From: VRUE01 sp963695835 | Lineage (GTDB): Bacteria; Actinomycetota; Thermoleophilia; Solirubrobacterales; 70-9 | Assembly: GCA_963695835.1 (NCBI GenBank) | Contig: CAVOHR010000004.1 | Location: 62,001-126,000, forward strand | Reading direction: 5' to 3' | Length of the DNA: 64,000 nucleotides | In this document: piece by piece, positions 51,259 through 57,783 of the stretch | How positions within the stretch are numbered: the stretch's first letter is position 1 | Layout of the letters: each line of letters begins with the position of its first letter | Program-made: the position numbers and the translations under genes | Notes under the pieces: generated by a model | Databases searched by the model: none | Told to the model about the DNA's origin: nothing | What the model saw: the letters and a program-made list of their open reading frames with translations, nothing else

Positions 51259-52649
51259 GGCGCCCCGGCGACCGGCGCCGCCCGTCTCGGAAGCGGCGAC
51301 GCCAGCCTGCCCGCCGGCACCTCGACCGACGCCGCGCAGGTGCATATCGCCGCCATGAACAGGAAGAGATACGGGGCCTGCGGGAAGCTGAGGATGTCGT
51401 AGAGGGCCGTTGCGACGCCGAACGCCAGGCAGCTCGCCCCGGCCGCCAGGGCAGGTGGGCCGCGCAGCGGGTGGTCGGAGCGCAGCACGCCGCGAACCAC
51501 GAAGAGCGGGGTCACAATCAGGGCGAGAAACGCGATCAGGCCGAGCACCCCCGCCTGATACACCTCGCCCAGGTACTCGTTGTCGAAGATCCGGTAGGTG
51601 TCGACCCGGGTCGGATCGAGGGTCCCGTAGCCGCGCCCGACCAGCGGGTTGCTCAGCAGGTCCGGAACGATCGCCGGATAGTCGGCGGTGCGCCCCACCG
51701 TCGAGCTCTCGCTACCGGCCTTTCCGAGCTCCTGGACGGAGTCGAAGGCGCCCGGGGCGAGGACGAGCGCGAGCGCGAGCGCGACGACGCCGAAGGGGGC
51801 GAGGCGCAGGAGCTGGCGTGGGCGAATCACGAACAACGCCAGCAGCGCGAAGGCGGGAACGACGGCGCCCGATTTGCGCTGGGTGATCAACGCCCCCGCG
51901 ACTATCACGCAGGCGGCGAGAGCCCACAGGACCCGCCGTCGCATGCTGGGCGCAATCGCCGCGAGCACGACCGAGAACGGCAGAGCCATGCCGAGGATCG
52001 ACGTGACCGAGAGGGCGTGTCTGGTCGGCCCGGCGACCATCGGGCGGGCCTGGGCGTTCGGATCCGGGTTGATGTCGGTCGGGGGCGGGTCGACCGTCGC
52101 CACCGGAGAGAAGACGTCGGCGGCGGTCGAGTAGAAGACGTTGTAGCCCGTTTTTTTCTCGTAGATCGTTCCCGCCGCCGTGATCACGGCCAGGACCGCG
52201 ATCAGGACCGCGAAGGCGCGCAGCTCGCTCACCCGCAGAGTCAGGCTGACTATCGCGAACACGGCCACCAGGCCGAACAGCACGGCGAGCCGTTTCTCGG
52301 CCACGTCCCATTCGCCGAGGTTGGTGATCCGCCCGACGTTGACCGCGATGCTCGCGACCGCCACGAATACGAAGGCGATCATCCCCGCCCCCCAGCCGCG
52401 GGTGCGCAGGCGGATGACGCCCTCCGGCTTGCCGAGCAGCCCGCCGAGGGCCCAGGCGGCGACGATCAGGGCGACGAGGAAGCGGTCGAAGTCGGAGCTG
52501 AAGGGCAGGTGGACCTTGAGATGGATGCCGTCGATCGGGACGAGGAAGATCGCGGTGAGGAAGCCCGCGAACAGCCACGGCAGCGGCCGGCGGGTGCGGG
52601 GCCAGGCGTCGTCCGAGCCCAGGGCGGCGGTGGCCGGCATCGCTTCCAC
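51255..52649 (-). CDS. O-antigen ligase / Wzy-like polymerase (second copy)
   Basis: A 464-residue polytopic membrane protein with roughly 11-12 hydrophobic helices. It has a large loop in the family position (ADVFSPVATVDPPPTDINPD) and the conserved late segment PLVGRGYGTLDPTR...FDNEYLGEVYQAGVLG, where an N-E-Y-L element replaces the H-N-x-Y form. It is followed by closing membrane helices. The Arg pair before the first periplasmic loop and the GRGYG segment are typical of the O-antigen ligase domain. It follows two Wzz-like genes on the minus strand and would polymerise or ligate a glycan, perhaps different from that served by the ligase at the left edge. Confidence 0.85.
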   Translation of the reverse strand: MEAMPATAALGSDDAWPRTRRPLPWLFAGFLTAIFLVPIDGIHLKVHLPFSSDFDRFLVALIVAAWALGGLLGKPEGVIRLRTRGWGAGMIAFVFVAVASIAVNVGRITNLGEWDVAEKRLAVLFGLVAVFAIVSLTLRVSELRAFAVLIAVLAVITAAGTIYEKKTGYNVFYSTAADVFSPVATVDPPPTDINPDPNAQARPMVAGPTRHALSVTSILGMALPFSVVLAAIAPSMRRRVLWALAACVIVAGALITQRKSGAVVPAFALLALFVIRPRQLLRLAPFGVVALALALVLAPGAFDSVQELGKAGSESSTVGRTADYPAIVPDLLSNPLVGRGYGTLDPTRVDTYRIFDNEYLGEVYQAGVLGLIAFLALIVTPLFVVRGVLRSDHPLRGPPALAAGASCLAFGVATALYDILSFPQAPYLFLFMAAICTCAASVEVPAGRLASPLPRRAAPVAGAP

Positions 52650-52651
52650 CT

Positions 52652-53485
52652 TCAGCGCGCCCGCTCGCGCTCGGGGGCAGCTCCGTGAACGCCCTCGCCG
52701 CGGCCGTCGCCATCTCTACCGAAGCCGTTCGAGCGCCGACCGTCGTCCTCTCCCAGCTTTCTCCATCCACGCGCGATCGTATGGGCCGGGATCAGCAACA
52801 TGCACCAGCCGCCGAGCGCGACGAGGAAGACGAGCGCGGCGATCTGGACGTTTGCTCCCTCGTTCACGACCCCCCCGGTGGCTCGCCCCAGCCTGCGGAT
52901 CACCACCCGGCGAAAGCCGGGCGTGTGCTGCCGGGCCTGGATCCGCTGCACGTAGGCGCGCAGCGCCGCCGGTACCGCCGTCGCCAGCGCGATCGCCCCG
53001 TCCTGGCTGGGCGCCTGGGCGAAGACGGCGACGATCGGCAGGTCCGGGTTGTTCTCGAACCGCAGCCGATAGAGGGCCCCCTCACCGACTATCTGCGAGC
53101 TGCGCTGTTCGGCGGTTGGTTCCTGCTGGAACACGGGCAGGTTCATTTCGTACGGGCCCTGCGCCTCGATCGCGCCGGCGGGGAGCCTCGCTTCGCGAGC
53201 GATCAGCGCGATCGCCGTCGGACTCGCCAGGAAGCGGGCAAAGACGCTGGCCCTGGTGTCGAGCGGGTCGATGTCGTTGGCCAGATCGGCGAAAGCTGAA
53301 TCCGGCGTGTCGACGAGTATCTGGGTCGACGCGGTGGCAAAGACGTTCGCACGGCTCGTAAGCGATGGCGGGAGCAACCCGACCCGGTAGACGCTGAGCA
53401 TCGCGGCGAACGCCGCGATCAGTGCCCCGAGCGCGACCAGGCGGCGGCGGCGCCAGAGGATCTTCAGGGTCCGTGCAAGCTCCAT
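52652..53485 (-). CDS. Wzz-like chain-length regulator without kinase domain
   Basis: A 277-residue protein with one membrane helix near the N-terminus (LVALGALIAAFAAMLSVYRV), an extracytoplasmic middle region of about 170 residues and a second helix at about 219-238 (VQIAALVFLVALGGWCMLLI), then a polar cytoplasmic tail. This is the Wzz topology, but the helical coil between the membrane spans is short and no ATP-binding motifs follow. Its first residues (MELARTLKILWRRRRLVAL) parallel those of the adjacent gene product (NLKELWRRRVLVALS), so the two are paralogs. It lies between the second Wzz-like gene (15 bases upstream) and the ligase gene (two bases downstream). Confidence 0.75.
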   Translation of the reverse strand: MELARTLKILWRRRRLVALGALIAAFAAMLSVYRVGLLPPSLTSRANVFATASTQILVDTPDSAFADLANDIDPLDTRASVFARFLASPTAIALIAREARLPAGAIEAQGPYEMNLPVFQQEPTAEQRSSQIVGEGALYRLRFENNPDLPIVAVFAQAPSQDGAIALATAVPAALRAYVQRIQARQHTPGFRRVVIRRLGRATGGVVNEGANVQIAALVFLVALGGWCMLLIPAHTIARGWRKLGEDDGRRSNGFGRDGDGRGEGVHGAAPERERAR

Positions 53486-53500
53486 AGCAGCCGCCCGCGA

Positions 53501-54349
53501 TCAGGGCTCGCCCTGTCCGATTCGGGTCGCGCCTCGACCGTCGCCCCCGTTGGACTCGCCGCCGCGGCCGGCGGGCAGGCGCAGGACCTCGGGAGCCGGC
53601 GACGGCTCGCCCTCACGCTCCGGCGGCCCGGCGGCGGACGGAGCCGACCGCCACGCCGCGACAAGACGCGGGACCCCGAGGATCAGGACGCTGAACAGCG
53701 CAAGCAGGACGACGAAGAGCACCAGGGCGATCTTCTTGCCCTTGGCGTCGTTCTTGATTGCGCCCTGGGCGGGCCCGAGGACACGGAACTCGACCCGCTT
53801 TGCCGCCGGGGTCCCCTGCTGCGCCTGGACCGACCTGACCATGGCGCGAACCGCAGCGGGGGCAGCGGCCGCGAGAGACCGCGCCTCGCGAACGGTCGGC
53901 GCCCGGGTTTCGACGCTGACGATCGGCAGTTCGTCGGCCTGCGCGATCGCGACGCCATAGGGGTGTATCTGCGGCGGCGCCTGCGCGACCCCCGGCGCCT
54001 CGCCGGGCAACGGGGCGGGGCCGGCTACGTCAATCTGCTTGACCGGGATGTGGAGGGCCTGGGCCATCCGGCCGACCACGTTGCCGCCGGCCATCAGTCG
54101 CGCGAACACGCCCGCCCGCGCCGTCAACCCGGTCAGATCGCGCCGAGCGTCGGCGATAGGAGAGCGGGAGGAGTCGACGAGGAGCTCGATCGACCCCTGA
54201 GCGTCGACGTGCTCGCGCTTCGAGATCGACGGTGGAAAGGCGCTCACCTGAAACACCGCGAGGACGGAGATCGCGGCGGCGAGGACGATCGAGAGAGCGA
54301 CGAGGACTCGGCGGCGCCAGAGCTCCTTCAGGTTCAGGATCAGGTTCAC
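53501..54349 (-). CDS. Wzz-like chain-length regulator without kinase domain (paralog)
   Basis: A 282-residue paralog of the preceding protein. It has an N-terminal helix (VLVALSIVLAAAISVLAVFQ), an extracytoplasmic region with the shared pattern SIELLVDSSRSPIADARRDL corresponding to TQILVDTPDSAFADLANDI in its neighbour, and a C-terminal helix (KIALVLFVVLLALFSVLIL) before a Pro/Gly-rich tail. The start is the GTG at 54349 (GTG-AAC-CTG); no ATG fits. The pair probably acts as a hetero-oligomer controlling chain length or export for the second ligase. Confidence 0.72.
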   Translation of the reverse strand: MNLILNLKELWRRRVLVALSIVLAAAISVLAVFQVSAFPPSISKREHVDAQGSIELLVDSSRSPIADARRDLTGLTARAGVFARLMAGGNVVGRMAQALHIPVKQIDVAGPAPLPGEAPGVAQAPPQIHPYGVAIAQADELPIVSVETRAPTVREARSLAAAAPAAVRAMVRSVQAQQGTPAAKRVEFRVLGPAQGAIKNDAKGKKIALVLFVVLLALFSVLILGVPRLVAAWRSAPSAAGPPEREGEPSPAPEVLRLPAGRGGESNGGDGRGATRIGQGEP

Positions 54350-54528
54350 GTCGTCGGGTTCGATTCGTCTCCGAGGGTGGCGGGCCGGTGCGTGGATCGG
54401 GCAGTCGTGAAAGAACGAGGAGGCGCGCCGAGAACTTCCGCCTCCCGTCGACTCGCTCTCCCTCCTTTTTCCTCCTCGCCGAGCACAGCGGGGTGGAAGC
54501 CCACGGAGCCTCGTCCGTTGATTGCCCG

Positions 54529-55600
54529 ATGACCCTCGACCACGCGATCGAGACCTTTGTCGTCGGCTACGGCTACTGGGGCCCGAACATCGTCCGCAAC
54601 GTCGTCGAGCGGCCGGAGCTGCGCCTCGGCGGCCTCTGCGAGCGCGACGAGGGCCGCCTCGAGGACTTCCGGCGTCGCTACCCGGGGGCGCGCTGCGAGA
54701 GCGAGCTTCGGCACCGTCCTCGCCGATCCGGACGTCGAAGCGGTGGCGATCGCGACGCCCCCGCACACCCACCACGGCCTCGTCCGCCGCGCTCTGGAAG
54801 CGGGCAAGCACGTGCTGGTCGAGAAGCCGCTCGCCCGCACCCCGAGGGAGGCGGCTGAGCTGATCGCGCTCGCCGAGGAGCTCGGGCTGGTGCTGATGCC
54901 GGGCCACACCTTCCTCTACAGCCCGTCGGTGAACAAGGTCCGGGGTCTGATCGAGGAAGACGTGCTCGGCGAGATCTACTTCGTCACCTCCTCGCGGATG
55001 AACCTCGGGCTCTACCAGCAGGACGGGGTGGTGCTCGACCTCGCGCCCCACGACCTCTCGATCCTGCTGTACTGGTTCGACCGGCCGCTGGTCGAGGTGA
55101 CCGCGAACGGCCGCAGCGTCTTCCAGGACGGGGTCCACGAGACGGCCTTCATGACGCTGCGCTTCGAGGGCGGCGCCCAGGCCAACGTCCAGGTGTCCTG
55201 GCTGGCGCCGCGCAAGATGCGCCAGATGGTCGTCGTCGGCAGCCGGCGCATGGTCCAGTACGAGGACACCGCCGCCGACGACTCGGTACGCATCTACGAC
55301 CGTGGCCTCGACTTCTCCGAGCCTCCCGCCAACTTCGGCGAGTACCGCCTCACCTACCGCACCGGCGACATGGTCGCCCCTCAGATCGAAGCGGCGGAGC
55401 CGCTCGGGTTGGAGCTGAAGGACTTCGCGTCGGCCATCCTCGATGGTACGACGCCTGTCTCCCACTCTCGACTCGGCCTCGAAGTCGTGCTCGGCCTCGA
55501 GGCGCTGGAGCGCTCCCTGCATGCGCACGGCGGCCCCGTCGCGGTTCGCTCGGCCGACGAAGCGCTGACCGGCGCCCACCAGCGCCAGCTGGCCGCCTAG
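54529..55600 (+). CDS. Gfo/Idh/MocA oxidoreductase, WbpB/WlbA-like (one +1 frame break)
   Basis: An NAD(P)-dependent sugar-nucleotide dehydrogenase. The N-terminal Rossmann segment reads ETFVVGYGYWGPNIVRNV, then, after removal of one base near 54706, it continues FGTVLADPDVEAVAIATPPH, GLVRRALEAGKHVLVEKPLA (the family E-K-P) and GLVLMPGHTFLYSPSVNKVR. This gives about 356 residues, the usual size. The GHTFLYSP and LDLAPHDLSILLYWFDRP segments resemble WbpB/WlbA-type enzymes, which oxidise C3 of UDP-N-acetylglucosaminuronic acid. With the WbpE-like and WbpD-like genes near 3.4-5.9 kb it completes a three-enzyme set. If the break is real, the coenzyme domain is truncated and the gene is dead. Confidence 0.85.
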
Positions 55601-55606
55601 AAACGC

Positions 55607-55942
55607 TCAGCGCCCCGCCGGCGACTCGGCCGCCTCGTCGAGGTCGGCGAGGTAGACGAACACGGCGTGGACCGCGAGCTGCTCCACCGACAGGCTCCCG
55701 CGGCGCCTCTGCGCCTCGCCCTGCAGGACGCTTCGCAGCTCCGCCTCGACGGCCAGCTCGAGCCCGGCGCCCGGCGCCTGCGGCGGCTCGTCGCGGCGAA
55801 AGCGGGGGAACTCCAGCGGTGCCCGACCGGCCTCGACGCGGCGGACGAAATGCAGGAGCGCCGCGTGCACGCCGGCCGCGACATCCGATCCCGAACGGGC
55901 TTCGATTCCCAAGCGAGCGAATGTTCCGAGTGCGATGATCAC
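55607..55942 (-). CDS. Small protein with tandem ribbon-helix-helix character (paralog 1)
   Basis: A 111-residue protein I do not recognise by name. It resembles the product of the gene at 56874-57293. Both contain (a) a first strand-helix-helix unit ending in a V-R-x-V/A-V-type helix followed by a P-x-x-x-P/Y-x-F segment, and (b) a second unit with the shared pattern L-x-V-E-x-x-L-x-x-x-x-x-x-E-A-x-R ... S-x-x-Q-L-x-x-H-A-x-x-x-Y-x-A-D-x-D. Strand-helix-helix arranged like this is the ribbon-helix-helix (CopG/Arc/MetJ) fold, so a DNA-binding role is inferred. The start is GTG at 55942 with GGAAAG upstream. It converges with the oxidoreductase gene (six bases between stops) and is divergent from the sigma factor gene. 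Confidence 0.6.
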   Translation of the reverse strand: MIIALGTFARLGIEARSGSDVAAGVHAALLHFVRRVEAGRAPLEFPRFRRDEPPQAPGAGLELAVEAELRSVLQGEAQRRRGSLSVEQLAVHAVFVYLADLDEAAESPAGR

Positions 55943-55962
55943 GGGGTCTTTCCGAAAAACGA

Positions 55963-55980
55963 CCCCAAGATGCCCAAGAT
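55963..55980 (-). promoter_or_regulatory. Operator-like direct repeat ATCTTGGG-C-ATCTTGGG (proximal to RHH gene)
   Basis: On the minus strand the sequence reads ATCTTGGGCATCTTGGGG: two ATCTTGGG copies with a nine-base period, ending 21 bases upstream of the small gene's start codon. Direct repeats at this spacing suit cooperative binding by ribbon-helix-helix dimers. Twelve of its bases (CCCCAAGATGCC) form a perfect inverted repeat with 56155-56166. Confidence 0.45.
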
Positions 55981-56156
55981 TTGCACGTTTGTGTACATAA
56001 TCCTACTAACTTCAGCCCCCAATACTTGTGCAATCGATCGGCCTTGAACGTGGGGCCGAAATTTGGACGAATATTTGGGATTGACAATGGACCAATGAAC
56101 GTCATGCTTTTCACTCCTTCTCGCAAAAAGCGAAGATGGCTTCCCCCGCGTTTCGG

Positions 56157-56176
56157 CATCTTGGGGGATCTTCTTG
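56157..56176 (+). promoter_or_regulatory. Operator-like element ATCTTGGGGG-ATCTTCTTG (proximal to sigma gene)
   Basis: The plus strand carries ATCTTGGGG followed at a ten-base period by a partial copy ATCTTCTTG, 56 bases upstream of the sigma factor start codon. With the element at 55963-55980 it makes a facing pair about 190 bases apart, one close to each divergent gene. Confidence 0.4.
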
Positions 56177-56186
56177 CCCGTCAAAC

Positions 56187-56211
56187 GAGCAAGGCCTGTG
56201 GGAGCAAGGCC
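56187..56211 (+). repeat. Ten-base direct repeat GAGCAAGGCC (x2) in the sigma gene leader
   Basis: GAGCAAGGCC occurs at 56187-56196 and 56202-56211, a 15-base period, ending 20 bases before the GTG start of the sigma gene. The first copy is also the 3' arm of a CTTGC/GCAAG hairpin, and the two GGCC ends can pair with each other, so alternative RNA folds are possible. Confidence 0.4.
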
Positions 56212-56231
56212 AGAAGATAGGAAGGACAGAG

Positions 56232-56870
56232 GTGACCAGTCCCCAACCGGCGGCGCAGGGACCGACCCCCCGGGGCGATGAGTTCGACGGCGCGGCAGCG
56301 GCGCTGACGGAGGAGAGAAACAGCCGGCTCGTCCAGCGAGCTGTCGAGCACGCCAAGGCGGGAGACGCCGAGGGCCTGCACTTCCTCTACGTACGCTACG
56401 CGCCCGATGTGCTCCGCTATGTGGACAGCTTCGTCCACGATCACCACGAGGCCGAGGACATCACCCAGAACGTCTTCGCCAAGCTGATGACCGCGATCGG
56501 GAAGTACGAGCAGCGGGACGTCCCGTTCACCGCCTGGATCCTGCGAGTCGCCCGCAATGCGGCCCTCGATCACATGCGCGCCCGCCGCGCGATCCCGACC
56601 GAGGAGGTACGAGTCGCCGACACCGGCCACGCGCAGATCGGCTCCGACCGCGCCCGGGCCCTGCGCCAGGCGCTCGAGCAGCTGCCGGACGACCAGCGCG
56701 AGGTACTGGTCCTGCGGCATGTCGTGGGCCTCTCCCCGACGGAGATTGCCGCCGCCCTCGAGAAGACCGAGAGCTCCGTGCACGGCCTTCACCACCGCGG
56801 CCGCCGCACCCTCAAGGCGAGCCTGGCGGAGCTCGGCGCCGCGCCGGTCGTGACGCCGCCCCCCGCCTAG
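56232..56870 (+). CDS. ECF-type RNA polymerase sigma factor
   Basis: A 212-residue sigma-70-family ECF factor. Region 2: GLHFLYVRYAPDVLRYVDSF and EAEDITQNVFAKLMTAIGKY (core-binding and -10 recognition), then FTAWILRVARNAALDHMRAR. Region 4: RQALEQLPDDQREVLVLRHV with the helix-turn-helix LSPTEIAAALEKTESSVHGL. I choose the GTG at 56232, preceded by GAAGGA, over an upstream ATG at 56136 that would place the leader elements inside the coding region. No anti-sigma factor is adjacent; two small tandem-RHH-like genes flank it instead (divergent upstream, convergent downstream with a three-base gap). Its target genes are unknown, but the polysaccharide genes next door are candidates. Confidence 0.9.
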   Translation: MTSPQPAAQGPTPRGDEFDGAAAALTEERNSRLVQRAVEHAKAGDAEGLHFLYVRYAPDVLRYVDSFVHDHHEAEDITQNVFAKLMTAIGKYEQRDVPFTAWILRVARNAALDHMRARRAIPTEEVRVADTGHAQIGSDRARALRQALEQLPDDQREVLVLRHVVGLSPTEIAAALEKTESSVHGLHHRGRRTLKASLAELGAAPVVTPPPA

Positions 56871-56873
56871 CCT

Positions 56874-57293
56874 CTAGACCCCGGCCTCGCCCGGCTCGAC
56901 CTCCTCGCCTGCCAGATCGTCGAGGATGCGCTGGGTGATTCGCCCGGCGTCGACGTCGGCGGCGTAGAGGAGCGCCGCGTGCTCGACCAGCTGCGATGTC
57001 GAGACATCCTGCCTGCCGGCCTCCTCTTCGAAGGCTCGCCACAGGTCCTCCTCGACGGACAGCTCCACCTTCACCGCACCGCGGCCCCGATCGGGCAGGA
57101 AGGCCGGGTATGCCCACCCCGGCCGGTTCGAGTCGCGATCGTTCAGGTACAGCCGAACGGCCCGCACCAGCCGTGCCCGAACGTGCCCCGGGCCGCTTCC
57201 GCCCTCCCCCTCGAGGGCCTTGAACGAGAGCTCGCTCACGAGCACGGTGACGCGCCGTTCCGGCGGCTTCGCCAGGCGATCAGCGCGGCTCAT
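56874..57293 (-). CDS. Small protein with tandem ribbon-helix-helix character (paralog 2)
   Basis: A 139-residue paralog of the product at 55607-55942. First unit: RVTVLVSELSFKALEG strand/helix, then HVRARLVRAVRLYLND helix. A P-G-W-A-Y-P-A-F segment follows, then a second unit VKVELSVEEDLWRAFEEEAG and STSQLVEHAALLYAADVDAG. This strand-helix-helix arrangement, present twice in one chain, suggests a single-chain RHH dimer that binds DNA, but no hit can be checked here. The tail is acidic. The stop lies three bases from the sigma factor stop. The start ATG at 57293 overlaps a short leader frame with a much stronger ribosome site. Confidence 0.6.
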   Translation of the reverse strand: MSRADRLAKPPERRVTVLVSELSFKALEGEGGSGPGHVRARLVRAVRLYLNDRDSNRPGWAYPAFLPDRGRGAVKVELSVEEDLWRAFEEEAGRQDVSTSQLVEHAALLYAADVDAGRITQRILDDLAGEEVEPGEAGV

Positions 57294-57321
57294 CGGACGA
57301 CGCCATCGTTAAGGTTTGCAT
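57280..57321 (-). CDS. Possible 13-residue leader peptide coupled to the RHH-like gene
   Basis: An ATG at 57321 lies five bases after a perfect GGAGGAG (57327-57333, minus strand) and encodes MQTLTMASSDEPR followed by TGA at 57280-57282, 11 bases inside the RHH-like gene. The RHH-like start (57293) has no good ribosome site of its own. Ribosomes ending the leader would therefore sit on its start codon, as in translational coupling. A TATGAT -10-like box lies upstream at 57362-57367. No attenuator stem is evident and the peptide has no regulatory amino-acid run. Confidence 0.4.
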   Translation of the reverse strand: MQTLTMASSDEPR

Positions 57322-57416
57322 AAGGTCTCCTCCACCCGTCGGCGGCGCCTTACCCAGGCTCATCATATACGGGGAGAGGGGGCCTCTACCGGGGATTCGT
57401 TCTTTTCCCCCGCGCC

Positions 57417-57779
57417 TCAGCGGACTTTCTTCAGTCGCGTGCGCTGCTCCTGCTTCTCGACCACCTGGGCGACCAGCTTCCTCACGTTGGAGTCGCCGGT
57501 CGCCTTGATGTGGCCGGTCTCGACCGCCTTGCGGTAGCTCTTCAGGTTCCCTTTCTCGGCCAGCTCGTTGAACTGCGGGCGGTCGATCTCGACCAGCACG
57601 CGCTCGTCCTGGGCGAGGTCCTTGGTGATCTTCGGGCCCGGCAGCTCGACCCGGTAGAGCTGGATGTCGCCGCGCCCCTTCAGCTCCAGGCCGAAGACCA
57701 GTTTCAGGTTCTGCAGCGCGGGAACTTCGGCCTGGAATCGCTCGACGGCGGTGCGGATCAGGTCGGCGGTCGATGCCAT
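57417..57779 (-). CDS. Small SCP2-like (sterol-carrier-type) protein
   Basis: A 120-residue soluble protein. The pattern of an N-terminal helix (ADLIRTAVERFQAEVPALQN), beta-strands (LKLVFGLELKG, IQLYRVELPGP), then VLVEIDRPQFNELAEKGNLK, the helix RKAVETGHIKATGD and a basic C-terminal helix resembles the SCP2 lipid/acyl-CoA-binding fold. I am not certain of the family. It starts four bases after the acyl-CoA dehydrogenase gene ends, so the two are co-transcribed and it may bind a fatty-acyl or CoA-ester ligand for that enzyme. Confidence 0.6.
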   Translation of the reverse strand: MASTADLIRTAVERFQAEVPALQNLKLVFGLELKGRGDIQLYRVELPGPKITKDLAQDERVLVEIDRPQFNELAEKGNLKSYRKAVETGHIKATGDSNVRKLVAQVVEKQEQRTRLKKVR

Positions 57780-57783
57780 GCGG

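Larger units (their letters stand above)
55943..56231. promoter_or_regulatory. Unusually AT-rich divergent regulatory region upstream of the ECF sigma gene
   Basis: These 289 bases have a base composition well below the local GC content. They separate a minus-strand tandem-RHH-like gene from a plus-strand sigma factor gene. The region contains two facing ATCTTGGG-type elements (listed separately), a TTGACA at 56081-56086 with a weak ATGCTT 17 bases later, and a transcribed-leader candidate with a CTTGC...GCAAG hairpin (56173-56193) and a GAGCAAGGCC direct repeat just before the sigma start codon. No protein-coding frame longer than a short peptide was judged real. Confidence 0.55.

Noticed and set aside
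56136..56231. Upstream ATG start for the sigma factor (32 extra residues).
   Set aside because: The extension would run through hairpins and operator-like repeats and has no ECF similarity. The GTG at 56232 has a GAAGGA ribosome site.
55939..56356. Small frames in the AT-rich region between the RHH-like and sigma genes.
   Set aside because: They cross the regulatory repeats, have no ribosome sites and no recognisable domain; the region is better explained as regulatory.
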